A stretch of DNA of 16,723 nucleotides from Sneathiella sp. (GTDB lineage Bacteria > Pseudomonadota > Alphaproteobacteria > Sneathiellales > Sneathiellaceae), in the NCBI GenBank assembly GCA_002732675.1, contig NVRR01000037.1:1-16723 (forward strand), in the 5' to 3' direction. The stretch's first letter is position 1. Every line of letters starts with the position of its first letter. Shown here one piece after another: positions 1-8,387 of this stretch. The notes under the pieces were generated by a model. The model did no database searches, was not told the origin of the DNA, and worked only from the letters and a program-made list of their open reading frames with translations. The position numbers and the translations under genes are program-made.

Positions 1-36
1 GCTGGGGCCGCCCGGCAACTGAAACATCGTGCTTAA
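1..36 (+). CDS. possible C-terminal tail of an upstream gene
   Basis: Reading from base 1 in frame there are eleven sense codons (AGAARQLKHRA) and then TAA at 34-36. This could be the last residues of a plus-strand gene that begins outside the window and converges with the GST-like gene, whose stop lies at 49-51. Eleven codons carry no recognisable motif, so the open frame may be chance. No family can be named. Confidence 0.25.
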   Translation, partial: AGAARQLKHRA

Positions 37-48
37 GTAAAGTTGGGC

Positions 49-777
49 CTATTCACCGCCACCTCGCGGAGAATCGGGCCAGACATCTGCCCGCATCCGA
101 TCACAGAAATCGATAAGGTTGCGACACTCGCGAAGCGTCTCGCAAAGCGGGCTTTCAAGGGGCGCATACAGAATATTGGCCAGCAATCCATAAGCGCTGG
201 CATCCGCAACATCCGGCTGTTCTCCCAGAAAATAGTCGGCGTCCCCAAGAAGTGCCGATAGCGCCCTGATATCGGCGTCTCCTTTTGCGTAAATTTCTGC
301 GTTGCTATGGCGAGAGATACCTTGTGACATCAGATTCCGAAGAACCATTTTGCGGATTTTTCGGGATATGATTGGCCTAATCAAGCTCGGGATATGGCTA
401 AACACCAGGGGGCCAAAGATGTCCCAACCGGTGTCATCAATCCAGCGACTATGCATCAGTACAAAATACAGATGTTCCTCGACCATACGGCGGATCAGTA
501 TCCCCTTGGCCTTTTGTTGATCGTTTAGCGCCGTGTCGCCGTTGCAACCGGTCATGCGCTGAACCCGATCAATGATGATTTCACTATCGCCGATAACCTC
601 GCCATCAATATTCGCAAACGGGATCTTGTTCTTGGGCCCGGCTTTGGTGAAGGACATCTGGATGTCATAGGGTATGCCGCGCATTCGGAGCCAGGTTTCC
701 AGCTTCAAGCCAAACGGGCTCGGCTGCATTTGGAGAAAGGGCGGGAACTGATGCACGGTAATGGACGGCTGTATCAT
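49..777 (-). CDS. glutathione S-transferase-fold protein, FAXC/metaxin-like
   Basis: A 242-residue soluble protein. Residues about 20-37 (SPFGLKLETWLRMRGIPY) match the opening helix of the thioredoxin-like domain in the metaxin/failed-axon-connections branch of GSTs. The expected cis-proline region follows (KIPF, Pro53), then the D-S-E-I-I-I segment (64-69) that in GSTs contacts the glutathione gamma-glutamyl group. The C-terminal half is helical and carries the usual FLGEQP-x-VADAS late-domain motif. The start is ATG at 777, preceded by a GAGG Shine-Dalgarno sequence. The family often acts in detoxification or as a non-catalytic GST fold; the substrate cannot be read from the sequence. The gene is transcribed away from a YafY-type regulator 103 bp off, which probably controls it through the inverted repeat between them. 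The GST-fold call is firm and the branch fairly firm, but enzyme activity is unproven. Confidence 0.85.
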   Translation of the reverse strand: MIQPSITVHQFPPFLQMQPSPFGLKLETWLRMRGIPYDIQMSFTKAGPKNKIPFANIDGEVIGDSEIIIDRVQRMTGCNGDTALNDQQKAKGILIRRMVEEHLYFVLMHSRWIDDTGWDIFGPLVFSHIPSLIRPIISRKIRKMVLRNLMSQGISRHSNAEIYAKGDADIRALSALLGDADYFLGEQPDVADASAYGLLANILYAPLESPLCETLRECRNLIDFCDRMRADVWPDSPRGGGE

Positions 778-830
778 GAAAACCTCGTTGATTGCGTAAG
801 GGGTTGAAAAGACCTAATATCAAACTCCAA

Positions 831-848
831 CTGACACCCTCCTGTCAG
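831..848. promoter_or_regulatory. candidate operator, perfect inverted repeat CTGACA-N6-TGTCAG
   Basis: Arms CTGACA (831-836) and TGTCAG (843-848) are perfectly complementary across a 6-bp spacer. The repeat lies between the divergent GST-like gene (start 777) and the YafY/WYL regulator (start 881). That is the expected place for an autoregulated dimeric repressor or activator to act on both genes. The repeat is seen directly; its assignment to the adjacent regulator is inference. No clear -35/-10 pair could be assigned in this gap for either direction. Confidence 0.5.
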
Positions 849-880
849 GAGTGTGCCGAGGTGCCATAAAAAGGATCATC

Positions 881-1573
881 ATGCGACGCGCCGACCGGCT
901 TTTTCAGATCGTGCAGATTTTGCAGCGGCAAAAAACCACTATCACAGCGGGTCATATGGCCGCCGAGCTGGAAGTGTCCGAGCGAACAATCTACCGCGAT
1001 ATTCAAGACCTGATGAGCAACAATGTCCCCATAGAGGGCGAACGCGGTGTCGGTTATATCCTACGGGAAGGTTACGATTTACCGCCGCTGATGTTTACCG
1101 AAGAGGAAATTGACGCCATCATGCTCGGTGTCCGGCTGGTGGAGGTTAAAAGCGATCCTGAACTGTCCCGCGCGGCAAAAGATGTCCTCGCCAAAATCGA
1201 GAATGTCCTACCGCCTGACCGGCGCTCCCTCCTGCAATCCGTCCGGTATATCGTCCCACAATTCGCAGCGCCGCCGTCCATTGCCATCAACATGCGGAAA
1301 TTGCGCGCTGCCATTCGAAATTTACAAAAAATCGAGATGCAGTATCAGGATGTCTCCGGCACGATGACAACGCGGGTGATCTGGCCGCTATTAACGGTGC
1401 TCTTTGACCCGGTGCAGCTTTTGGTGGGGTGGTGTGAGCTTCGTCAGGGGTTTCGAAATTTCAGAATTGATCGAATTTCTTCCTTCTTGACGCTGGATCA
1501 ACATTTTCACCACGCCAAAAAACAGGAGCTGAAGGCATATCTTGAAAATCAAAAGCAGGTCGATAAAGAATAG
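881..1573 (+). CDS. YafY-family HTH/WYL-domain transcriptional regulator
   Basis: A 230-residue DNA-binding regulator. Residues 1-60 form an HTH_11-type winged helix (MRRADRLFQIVQIL, then a helix-turn-helix around 21-44 with SERTIYRDIQDL). The C-terminal part is a WYL domain ending in the diagnostic GWCELRQGFRNFRIDRI stretch. WYL domains sense small ligands or nucleic acids; the ligand here is unknown. I chose ATG 881 because family members begin MRRADRLFQ and because AAGGA at 871-875 sits 5 bases upstream. An in-frame GTG at 851 would add ten atypical residues and has AGGA directly against the start codon. The gene diverges from the GST-like gene, with a perfect inverted repeat at 831-848, so control of that neighbour and of itself is likely. 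A 112-bp gap separates it from pyrF. Confidence 0.88.
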   Translation: MRRADRLFQIVQILQRQKTTITAGHMAAELEVSERTIYRDIQDLMSNNVPIEGERGVGYILREGYDLPPLMFTEEEIDAIMLGVRLVEVKSDPELSRAAKDVLAKIENVLPPDRRSLLQSVRYIVPQFAAPPSIAINMRKLRAAIRNLQKIEMQYQDVSGTMTTRVIWPLLTVLFDPVQLLVGWCELRQGFRNFRIDRISSFLTLDQHFHHAKKQELKAYLENQKQVDKE

Positions 1574-1685
1574 TCCTATAATCTCGAAAAAGCGGGATTT
1601 GTACCTCTATCACTTTCCATTTTGACAAAAGCCTCTATTATCGCCGCAGAATTCGGCAAACGCTTTAACCGACAGGGATAAACAT
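1574..1685. other. intergenic gap upstream of pyrF, promoter not resolved
   Basis: A 112-bp A+T-rich gap that presumably holds the promoter of the pyrF-trp-accD-folC run. It contains a perfect TATAAT (1577-1582) and a perfect TTGACA (1622-1627) followed by TATTAT (1636-1641). None of these pair at 16-18 bp spacing, so I do not call a promoter. No trp-leader peptide, attenuator hairpin or riboswitch was recognised. AGGGA at 1674-1678 is the pyrF ribosome binding site. Confidence 0.4.
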
Positions 1686-2396
1686 ATGCGACGCCAGCCC
1701 CAAAATGCTGTCTTTGCCGCCATCGATACGACCGATCTGGCGGCCGCCACCGAGCTTGGCCGAGCCCTGGGTCCGATTTCCGGTGGCATTAAGCTCGGCA
1801 AGGAATTTTTCACGGCTTTTGGCCCGCAAGGAGTCATGACCGTTGCTGGCGACATGACACCGTTATTCCTCGACCTAAAATTTCACGATATTCCCAACAC
1901 GGTCGCAGGCGGCGTGCGTGCCGCTGCCAAAGTGATCCGGCCAAATATGCTGACCATTCATGGAAGCGGTGGCCCCGCCATGATCCGCGCCGCTGCCGAT
2001 GCCTCTGCTGAATTTGGGCCCGAACGTCCGCTGATCCTTGCCGTGACGGTGCTCACCAGTATGGATGACGCGGATTTGGCCGCAGTTGGCGTTAGCAGCA
2101 CGGCCGAGGACCAGGTTCTGCGGCTGGCCGCGCTGGCGCAGGAGAATGGTGCCGATGGCGTCATTTGCAGCCCGAGGGAAATCACCGCGATCCGCAAAAT
2201 CTGCGGCCCTGAATTCAAACTGGTTGTCCCCGGTATCCGCCCCAAAGGCGCCGCCCTTGGAGACCAAAAACGGGTCAAACCCCCGGCAGACGCCATGGCC
2301 GACGGCGCCAGCTATCTGGTTATTGGCCGCCCTATCACCGGCGCCGACAACCCCGCTGCTGCCGCGGCAACAATTATCCGGGAATTGGCGGCCTGA
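1686..2396 (+). CDS. pyrF: orotidine 5'-phosphate decarboxylase
   Basis: Decarboxylates OMP to UMP, the last step of de novo pyrimidine synthesis, in the cytosol. The 236-residue length is normal for the bacterial TIM-barrel enzyme. The catalytic D-x-K-x-x-D array is intact at residues 63-68 (DLKFHD, Lys65) and continues IPNTV. The phosphate-binding C-terminal segments PGIRP and YLVIGRPIT are present. The start is ATG 1686 with AGGGA 7 bases upstream. The stop TGA abuts the trpF ATG (TGAATG), so the two are very probably cotranscribed and translationally linked. Having pyrF at the head of the late-trp cluster is, as far as I recall, a feature of Rhodospirillales-type alphaproteobacteria. Confidence 0.97.
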   Translation: MRRQPQNAVFAAIDTTDLAAATELGRALGPISGGIKLGKEFFTAFGPQGVMTVAGDMTPLFLDLKFHDIPNTVAGGVRAAAKVIRPNMLTIHGSGGPAMIRAAADASAEFGPERPLILAVTVLTSMDDADLAAVGVSSTAEDQVLRLAALAQENGADGVICSPREITAIRKICGPEFKLVVPGIRPKGAALGDQKRVKPPADAMADGASYLVIGRPITGADNPAAAAATIIRELAA

Positions 2397-3053
2397 ATGA
2401 CGATTCAGGCGAAGATATGCGGGCTTAACGACGCCTCAGCTGTGAACGCGGCCGTTGACAATGGCGCGCGTTTTATCGGCTTCGTCTTTTACCAGCCCAG
2501 CCCGCGCAATGTCACACCTGCACAAGCCGCTGAACTGGCCGTCCTCGCCCCGGAGACAGTCGAAAAAGTCGGGCTTTTTGTAAATCCCGACGATGCCCTG
2601 ATCCAATCCGCACTGGACGCCATATCATTAGACTGGATACAACTGCATGGATCAGAAACCGTTGCGCGTGTTGCGGCGATTAAACAAAAGTTTGGCGTAC
2701 CTATTCTGAAAGCGATAAAAATTGCCGAAAAAAGCGATTTTGAAACAGCGAAAAGCTTCCAAAACGTCGCAGATATGTTGCTGTTCGACGCGAAAGCGCC
2801 TAAAACCATGGAAAATGCCCTTCCCGGCGGAAATGGACTGGTTTTTGACTGGCGGATGATGCGGGGACTGGATATATCCCTTCCATGGATGCTGGCAGGT
2901 GGGTTGAACGCGGACAATGTCGCCGATGCCGTGACGATTAGTGGAGCAGCGCGCGTTGACACCTCCTCTGGCGTGGAATTTGAGCCAGGACGCAAGGATC
3001 CGAGCGCTATTGCTGCCTTTTTGAAGGCCGTGACGGAAATCGACGCAGAATAG
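2397..3053 (+). CDS. trpF: phosphoribosylanthranilate isomerase
   Basis: Carries out the Amadori rearrangement of N-(5-phosphoribosyl)anthranilate to CdRP, the third committed step of tryptophan synthesis. It is a monofunctional 218-residue TIM barrel. The catalytic cysteine is Cys8 in KICGL and the general acid is Asp131 in LLFDAKAP. The phosphate-binding MLAGGLN and DTSSGVE-x-x-PGRKD segments are intact. It starts with no gap after the pyrF stop and has no strong Shine-Dalgarno of its own, so it probably relies on coupling to pyrF. No TrpC domain is fused to it, and trpC, trpD and trpE/G are not in the window, which fits the split trp operon of alphaproteobacteria. Confidence 0.97.
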   Translation: MTIQAKICGLNDASAVNAAVDNGARFIGFVFYQPSPRNVTPAQAAELAVLAPETVEKVGLFVNPDDALIQSALDAISLDWIQLHGSETVARVAAIKQKFGVPILKAIKIAEKSDFETAKSFQNVADMLLFDAKAPKTMENALPGGNGLVFDWRMMRGLDISLPWMLAGGLNADNVADAVTISGAARVDTSSGVEFEPGRKDPSAIAAFLKAVTEIDAE

Positions 3054-3074
3054 AAATTTGAGGCTAAGATCGTT

Positions 3075-4286
3075 ATGTCGAAACTGAACACGTACCGGGC
3101 CGGGCCGGATGATACAGGCCATTTCGGCATTTTTGGCGGACAATTTGTCGCCGAAACCCTGATGCCGTTGATCCTGGAGCTGAATGCGGCCTATGAAGCC
3201 TCCAAGAAGGATCCGGAATTCGCGGCAAAGCTCTCTGGCCTGCTCAAGCATTTTGTCGGCCGAGAATCCCCGCTCTATTTTGCCGAACGTCTGACCGAGC
3301 ATTATGGTGGCGCCAAGATTTACCTGAAACGCGAAGATCTCAACCATACCGGCGCCCACAAGATCAATAATTGTATGGGGCAAATCCTGCTGGCGCTTAA
3401 AATGGGCAAGAAGCGGATTATCGCAGAAACCGGCGCCGGACAGCATGGCGTCGCCACAGCGACCGTCGCCGCCCGTTTTGGCCTAAAATGCGCCATCTAT
3501 ATGGGCGAAACCGATATTGAGCGGCAAAAGCCTAATGTCTTTCGTATGAAATTGCTGGGCGCCGAAGTCATCCCCGTCTCATCGGGCTCGCGTACCTTGA
3601 AGGACGCTCTTAATGAAGCGTTGCGCGACTGGGTGACCAATGTCGACGATACTTTTTATATCATCGGCACGGTGGCGGGCCCACATCCTTATCCGGTAAT
3701 GGTACGTGATTTTCAGAATATCATCGGTGAGGAAACGCGCCGTCAGATGATGGAACAGGAAGGGCGACTGCCCGATACCCTGCTCGCCTGTATAGGCGGC
3801 GGATCGAATGCCATTGGCCTGTTCCACCCGTTTCTGGATGACGAAGACATTGATATCATTGGTGTTGAGGCCGCCGGCCATGGCATTGAAACCGGCCAAC
3901 ATGCAGCATCGATCAAGGGTGGCAAGCCGGGTATCCTGCATGGCAACCGGACTTATTTGCTGCAAAACGACGATGGCCAGATCACCGAAGCGCATTCGAT
4001 CTCGGCAGGGCTTGATTATCCCGGCATTGGGCCCGAGCATTCCTGGCTCAATGATATCGGCCGGGTAAAATATGTGAGCGCGACGGACACCCAAGCGCTG
4101 GAGGCTTTTCAGCTTTGCTGCAAACTGGAAGGGATCATCCCGGCGCTGGAATCTGCCCACGCCCTGGCGTATCTTGAAACGCTGGCACCGAGCTTGCCAA
4201 AAGACCATCTGATCGTTGTCAATCTGTCAGGGCGCGGGGACAAGGACATTTTCACCGTTGCCGATGCGTTGGGAGTTACGTTGTGA
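3075..4286 (+). CDS. trpB: tryptophan synthase beta subunit
   Basis: Condenses indole with L-serine to give tryptophan, using PLP, in the alpha2-beta2 complex with TrpA. The 403-residue length is typical of TrpB1. The PLP Schiff-base lysine is Lys96 in HTGAHKINN. The catalytic glutamate is Glu118 in AETGAGQHG. The phosphate-binding loop GGGSNA is at 241-246, and the C-terminal NLSGRGDKD motif is present. GAGG at 3059-3062 lies 12 bases ahead of the ATG, slightly far but the only candidate. The stop overlaps the trpA start by four bases (GTGA), the arrangement expected for subunits made in equal amounts. Confidence 0.98.
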   Translation: MSKLNTYRAGPDDTGHFGIFGGQFVAETLMPLILELNAAYEASKKDPEFAAKLSGLLKHFVGRESPLYFAERLTEHYGGAKIYLKREDLNHTGAHKINNCMGQILLALKMGKKRIIAETGAGQHGVATATVAARFGLKCAIYMGETDIERQKPNVFRMKLLGAEVIPVSSGSRTLKDALNEALRDWVTNVDDTFYIIGTVAGPHPYPVMVRDFQNIIGEETRRQMMEQEGRLPDTLLACIGGGSNAIGLFHPFLDDEDIDIIGVEAAGHGIETGQHAASIKGGKPGILHGNRTYLLQNDDGQITEAHSISAGLDYPGIGPEHSWLNDIGRVKYVSATDTQALEAFQLCCKLEGIIPALESAHALAYLETLAPSLPKDHLIVVNLSGRGDKDIFTVADALGVTL

Positions 4287-5101
4287 GGGAAACCCGTATT
4301 GACCGGAGATTTAAAGAGCTCAAAGCCGACGGCCGCGCTGCCTTTGTCACCTACGTGATGGCGGGTGATCCGAACTACGCGACATCGCTGGAGATTGTCA
4401 AAGGCCTGCCCGCAGCGGGTGCCGATCTTATCGAGGTTGGCTTGCCTTTCACCGATCCTATGGCCGATGGTCCGGCCATCCAGCAAGCGGGGCTTCGGGC
4501 GTTGGCGGCCGGCGCAACCTTGAAATCCACGCTGAAGCTGATTTCAGAGTTCCGCGAAACCGATGATGACACACCAATTGTCCTGATGGGCTATTACAAC
4601 CCGATTTACGCCTATGGCGTCGATACCTTTCTGGTGGATGCGAAAGCCGCCGGGATAGACGGTCTGATCGTTGTCGATCTGCCATCAGAGGAAGATAGTG
4701 AGCTTTGCATCCCCGCACTCAAAGCCGGACTTAATTTTATCCGTCTGGCGACCCCAACGACGGACGACCAGCGGCTGCCACGAGTTCTCGCCAATTCATC
4801 GGGTTTCCTGTATTATGTCTCCATCGCCGGGACGACGGGTGCGGCGGCGCCGAGCCCAGTGGATGTGGAGGTGGCGCTGACCCGGATACGCAAGACGGCG
4901 AAGTTGCCCATCGCCGTTGGGTTTGGTATCCGCACGGGCGCACAAGCTGCGGAAATTGCGAAAATCGCCGACGGCGCGGTTGTCGGAACGGCCCTGGTGG
5001 AACAAATCGCTCTTGGCAACGACGATGCGGATGCGCTAAAACGAGTACTTGCTTTGGCGACGGAAATTTCCGTCGGCATCCGAAGCATAGATAAAAGCTG
5101 A
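4283..5101 (+). CDS. trpA: tryptophan synthase alpha subunit
   Basis: Cleaves indole-3-glycerol phosphate to indole and glyceraldehyde 3-phosphate; the indole passes through a tunnel to TrpB. 272 residues, the usual length. The two catalytic acids are Glu51 in LIEVGLPF and Asp62 in PMADGPAIQ. Loop 6 ([11 protein letters not shown]) and the phosphate-binding [10 protein letters not shown] stretch are intact. The start is GTG at 4283, overlapping the trpB stop as GTGA. No upstream ATG would leave the known N-terminus ([10 protein letters not shown]) intact, so the GTG is accepted. It is followed 12 bases later by accD. Confidence 0.97.
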   Translation: MRETRIDRRFKELKADGRAAFVTYVMAGDPNYATSLEIVKGLPAAGADLIEVGLPFTDPMADGPAIQQAGLRALAAGATLKSTLKLISEFRETDDDTPIVLMGYYNPIYAYGVDTFLVDAKAAGIDGLIVVDLPSEEDSELCIPALKAGLNFIRLATPTTDDQRLPRVLANSSGFLYYVSIAGTTGAAAPSPVDVEVALTRIRKTAKLPIAVGFGIRTGAQAAEIAKIADGAVVGTALVEQIALGNDDADALKRVLALATEISVGIRSIDKS

Positions 5102-5113
5102 TAGGACTGATCC

Positions 5114-6103
5114 ATGAATTGGCTGACAAACAAGGTTCTTCCAAAATTCCGCGAATTGACCGCGCGGCAAGAAACACCGGATAATCTCTGGATTAAGTGC
5201 CCCGACTGCGGTCAAATGCTGTTCCACAGTGATCTAGAGGCAAACCAGAATGTCTGTAGTCATTGCGAACATCATATGCGCATCGGACCAACGACGCGAT
5301 TTACAGCGCTTTTTGACAACAGCCGATATGACCTGATTGAATTGCCGGAAGTGCCGGTAGATCCGCTTAAATTCCGGGATTCCAAAAAATATACCGAGCG
5401 GCTGAAAGATGCCCGCAACAAAACCGGTGATCGCGACGCCATGAAAGTCGCTCATGGCAAGATCGACGGCAACCCCGCCGTTGTTGCTGTTCAGAATTTC
5501 AATTTTATGGGCGGTTCGTTAGGGCTTGCCGTTGGCGAAGCGATCATTGCAGCGTCGAAGCTGGCGATTTTGCAAAAAGCGCCGCTGATCCTGTTTGCGG
5601 CCGCCGGAGGGGCCCGGATGCAGGAAGGCATTCTGTCCTTGATGCAGATGCCGCGCACAACCGTTGGTATTCAACGGCTGAAGGAATCCCGGCTGCCATT
5701 TATTGTTGTTCTCACCGATCCGACCACCGGTGGCGTCACGGCGTCATATGCGATGCTGGGTGATATCCAGATCGCAGAGCCCGGTGCGCTGATCTGTTTT
5801 GCTGGTCCGCGCGTGATTGAGGAAACCATCCGCGAAAAACTTCCCGAAGGCTTCCAGCGCGCCGAATTTTTGTTAGAGCATGGCATGCTCGATATGGTGG
5901 TGCATCGCCGGGACATGCGCGATACATTGTCGCGGGTTATCGACCTGATCGGCAACAAACTTAAAAAACCCTCGGCAATACCGGCCAAAAAGGCCCGCAA
6001 GGCGGTCCCTGTGAAAGTAGAAGACGCCAAGGACGACAACGTCAAGCCGGAATCTGCTGATGTTACCGCGCCAGAGACCAAAGACCTAAAAGCCGCCGAA
6101 TAG
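5114..6103 (+). CDS. accD: acetyl-CoA carboxylase carboxyltransferase beta subunit
   Basis: With AccA it moves the carboxyl group from carboxybiotin to acetyl-CoA to give malonyl-CoA, the first step of fatty-acid synthesis. The N-terminal four-cysteine zinc ribbon is complete (Cys29, Cys32, Cys48, Cys51). The crotonase-like core carries [15 protein letters not shown] and the [10 protein letters not shown] stretch. The family core ends near residue 281. Residues 282-329 are a low-complexity tail, first Lys/Pro/Ala-rich and basic, then acidic; such tails occur in alphaproteobacterial AccD and are probably disordered. The start is ATG 5114 with AGGA 7 bases upstream. It sits between trpA and folC, a common alphaproteobacterial gene order. 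Confidence 0.97.
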   Translation: MNWLTNKVLPKFRELTARQETPDNLWIKCPDCGQMLFHSDLEANQNVCSHCEHHMRIGPTTRFTALFDNSRYDLIELPEVPVDPLKFRDSKKYTERLKDARNKTGDRDAMKVAHGKIDGNPAVVAVQNFNFMGGSLGLAVGEAIIAASKLAILQKAPLILFAAAGGARMQEGILSLMQMPRTTVGIQRLKESRLPFIVVLTDPTTGGVTASYAMLGDIQIAEPGALICFAGPRVIEETIREKLPEGFQRAEFLLEHGMLDMVVHRRDMRDTLSRVIDLIGNKLKKPSAIPAKKARKAVPVKVEDAKDDNVKPESADVTAPETKDLKAAE

Positions 6104-6116
6104 GCGATAATCATAC

Positions 6117-7418
6117 ATGGCCGCCTTCAAGAGCGATACCATTCTGGCACGGCTGATGACCTTGCATCCGAAGATCATTGACCTGTCCCTTGATCGCATG
6201 TGGCAGATACTGGAAAAGCTGGATCATCCGGAACGGCGGCTACCGCCCGTCCTGCATGTTTCCGGCACCAATGGCAAAGGATCGCTGCTCGCTTACCTCC
6301 GGGCCATACTCGAAGCCGCCGGATATCGGGTCCACGTTTATACGTCGCCGCATCTGGTGCGGTTTGCTGAACGCATCCGTCTGGCTGGCGATGTTATTGA
6401 CGAAGAGCGCCTGGGTGATACCCTGACCTATTGCGAAACAGCCAACGGCCCAACGCCCATTACCTATTTTGAGATCACAACGGCGGCAGCCTTTCATGCT
6501 TTCGCCGAGACGAAGGCTGATATTCTTCTGCTGGAAACCGGGCTTGGCGGGCGCCTTGACGCCACCAATGTGATTGAGCGGCCTATGGTCACGGCCATTA
6601 CCCCCATATCCCAGGATCACGCGCAGTATTTAGGGACTGACCTTGCGGGCATTGCCGGTGAAAAGGCCGGGATCATGCGGCCAAATGTACCCGTCGTCAT
6701 CGGTCCGCAAAGTGATATCGTTCTCGCGGCTTTACGGGAAAAAGCGCAAGGCTTGGCGGCGATTCCCTATATTTGCGGCGAAAATTGGGCTTTTTCCGCC
6801 GCTAAAGATAGATGGACATATCAAGGCCTTAACGGCGAAACCAGCTACCCGCTCCCGGCCTTGCATGGCGTGCATCAAACATCCAATGCGGCAACAGCCC
6901 TCGCCTGCCTTGACCAATTAACAGGGTTTAAGGTGACTTCGGCTGATATTAGGCAAGGCCTGCAAACAGTGTCTTGGCCGGCGCGTATGCAGCGACTTAC
7001 CGGAGGGGCATTGCTGGATGACATCCCTGGTCATGTGGAAGTCTGGCTCGACGGCGGCCATAATCCGGCGGCGGCGGAACAGATCGCCAAAAGTTTTGTG
7101 CAAATGAATGCGGCGGATCCCAAGCCAACCTATTTGATTGCAGGCATGCTCAACACCAAGGATCAGACGTCGTTTTTTACCGGACTAAAGGCAATTATCG
7201 AAATGGGCTATTGCGTTCCGATTCACGGCGAAGCAGCAGCGACACCTGAAGAAGAACTTGCGGTCTTAGCTCGAAGGGCCGGGGTCGATATGAGTGCAAA
7301 ACCCAGCTTGTCTGCTGCCATCACCAACCTGAAACCGAGGCTCGCCGAAAAACCTAGCCGCCTGCTAATTGCCGGTAGCCTTTATCTTGCGGGTCAGGTT
7401 TTACGAGAAAATGGTTAG
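6117..7418 (+). CDS. folC: bifunctional folylpolyglutamate synthase / dihydrofolate synthase
   Basis: Adds glutamate to dihydropteroate and to folates, which retains them in the cell. 433 residues, a Mur-ligase-like ATP-dependent enzyme. The P-loop GTNGKGS is at 50-56 and the folate-binding YTSPHLVRF segment follows at about 75-83. ISQDHAQYLG (164-173) holds the metal-ligand histidine (His168). The lysine expected to be carbamylated is Lys183 in GEKAGIMRP. WPARMQRL (287-294) opens the C-terminal domain, and DGGHN (312-316) binds substrate. The start is ATG 6117, 13 bases after accD, with a modest AGGCG site. It is the last gene of the run. Its stop lies only 3 bp from the stop of the convergent response regulator, leaving no room for a terminator between them. 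Confidence 0.96.
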   Translation: MAAFKSDTILARLMTLHPKIIDLSLDRMWQILEKLDHPERRLPPVLHVSGTNGKGSLLAYLRAILEAAGYRVHVYTSPHLVRFAERIRLAGDVIDEERLGDTLTYCETANGPTPITYFEITTAAAFHAFAETKADILLLETGLGGRLDATNVIERPMVTAITPISQDHAQYLGTDLAGIAGEKAGIMRPNVPVVIGPQSDIVLAALREKAQGLAAIPYICGENWAFSAAKDRWTYQGLNGETSYPLPALHGVHQTSNAATALACLDQLTGFKVTSADIRQGLQTVSWPARMQRLTGGALLDDIPGHVEVWLDGGHNPAAAEQIAKSFVQMNAADPKPTYLIAGMLNTKDQTSFFTGLKAIIEMGYCVPIHGEAAATPEEELAVLARRAGVDMSAKPSLSAAITNLKPRLAEKPSRLLIAGSLYLAGQVLRENG

Positions 7419-7421
7419 ATT

Positions 7422-8114
7422 TCAGGGTGCAAGGCGATATCCGCCTGTTTCCGTAATAAGGATTGTTGCCGAAGAGGGTTCTTCCTCAATTTTCTGGCGC
7501 AGACGGTAAATATGGGTCTCAAGCGTATGGGTCGTCACGCCGGCATTATATCCCCAGACTTCGTTCAGCAGAATATCCCGTGACACCACTTTTTTCCCGG
7601 CACGATAAAGATATTTCAGGATAGAGGTTTCTTTTTCCGTCAATCGGACTTTCTGCGCCGTTTCCTTATGGACCATCAGCTTGTTCGCCGGGCGGAAACT
7701 GTAGGGACCAATGGTAAAAACCGCATCTTCGCTTTGTTCATGCTGGCGCAGCTGGGCGCGAATACGGGCAAGCAGAACGCCTATACGGAACGGTTTCGTC
7801 ACGTAATCATTGGCACCGGATTCAAGGCCCAAAATCTGATCGCTGTCGCTGTCCTGCGCTGTCAGCATTATAATAGGCGCCTTTATCCCGGCTTTGCGGA
7901 TCAATTTGCAGGCTTCGCGCCCGTCCATATCCGGCAGTCCCACATCCAGTAGGATCAAGTCGAAATGACCTGCCTTGACTTTTTCCAGCGCCGAAGTGGC
8001 CGTATCGGCCTGCATGGTGATAAACTCTTCATGCAGGTCAAGTTGTTCCGCCAGAGTTTCCCGGAGACTGTTATCATCATCCACCAGAAGAATTTTTTTG
8101 CCGCCCGTCATCAT
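7422..8114 (-). CDS. OmpR/PhoB-family response regulator
   Basis: A two-component regulator of 230 residues. The receiver domain has the acidic cluster DDD early on (about residues 12-14 from this start), the phosphoacceptor Asp in LLDVGLPDMDG (about 57), the switch Thr in MLTAQD and the conserved Lys in YVTKPF. After a short linker comes an OmpR-type winged helix, ending TLETHIYRLRQKIE-x(10)-ITETGGYRL. I start at ATG 8114, which has AGGGA 5 bases upstream. ATG 8111 is equally possible, while a TTG one codon further out is unlikely. No histidine kinase is encoded nearby, so it is an orphan within this window and its signal and targets are unknown. It converges with folC, 3 bp apart. The 273-bp gap on its 5' side holds clustered inverted repeats. 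Confidence 0.9.
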   Translation of the reverse strand: MMTGGKKILLVDDDNSLRETLAEQLDLHEEFITMQADTATSALEKVKAGHFDLILLDVGLPDMDGREACKLIRKAGIKAPIIMLTAQDSDSDQILGLESGANDYVTKPFRIGVLLARIRAQLRQHEQSEDAVFTIGPYSFRPANKLMVHKETAQKVRLTEKETSILKYLYRAGKKVVSRDILLNEVWGYNAGVTTHTLETHIYRLRQKIEEEPSSATILITETGGYRLAP

Positions 8115-8387
8115 CAAAGTCCCTGTTCAATCCTGATTTCAGAGCCTCAAGAGCGCCCCGCCTGTCCTAGAAATTGGTGCCACAATCACGTATTCAAGGT
8201 CTAAACTGGCAGTCACCCCCCATATTTCACACAGATGTGATCCTGCCTCACGTGATGATCACGCCTTTGTCAGGCACATCTTGCCGGAAGAAATGAAAAA
8301 AATAAAGCGTCCTGCCATATAACAATAGACCCACTTTACGCAATTGCAGTACATTCATGGGTCCTGACCCTCGAAAACCGGAACAGT
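8115..8387. other. divergent intergenic region between response regulator and ribA
   Basis: 273 bp with no gene. It must hold the promoters of both flanking genes, but I see no convincing -35/-10 pair for either. The notable content is a run of overlapping short palindromes at 8227-8263, listed separately. An A-rich patch (about 8294-8310) and a TATAAC (8319-8324) lie nearer ribA. I do not recognise the conserved core of an FMN riboswitch upstream of ribA. Confidence 0.5.
8227..8263. promoter_or_regulatory. cluster of overlapping TGTGA/TCACG inverted repeats, possible operator
   Basis: Three symmetric elements lie within 37 bp: TCACA-CAGA-TGTGA (8227-8240), the palindrome TCACGTGA (8248-8255), and CGTGA-TGA-TCACG (8251-8263, overlapping the previous one). 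They share the TGTGA/TCAC half-site. The cluster is 113 bp or more upstream of the response regulator and about 125 bp upstream of ribA. The repeats are seen directly; a regulatory role and the binding protein are inference. Confidence 0.35.

Noticed and set aside
851..880. Ten-codon upstream extension of the YafY regulator from GTG 851
   Set aside because: The family begins MRRADRLFQ, AAGGA is well placed for ATG 881, and the AGGA before the GTG touches the start codon.
1577..1641. TATAAT at 1577 and TTGACA/TATTAT at 1622/1636 as the pyrF promoter
   Set aside because: The perfect hexamers do not pair at 16-18 bp; TTGACA to TATTAT is only 8 bp.
2652..3446. Long minus-strand open frames (264 and 213 codons) across trpF/trpB
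   Set aside because: They lie wholly opposite two certain genes, have no recognisable protein features, and are shadows of the G+C-rich coding strand.
4183..4198. Second sigma-54-like match, TGGCACC-N4-TTGCC
   Set aside because: It is inside trpB in coding frame, with no start site or gene boundary that it could serve; trpA overlaps trpB and needs no promoter. Most likely chance.
8115..8117. TTG start for the response regulator
   Set aside because: Two adjacent ATG codons follow immediately, and AGGGA is better spaced for ATG 8114.
8115..8387. FMN riboswitch upstream of ribA
   Set aside because: I could not find the conserved RFN core segments; only short palindromes and A-rich stretches are present.
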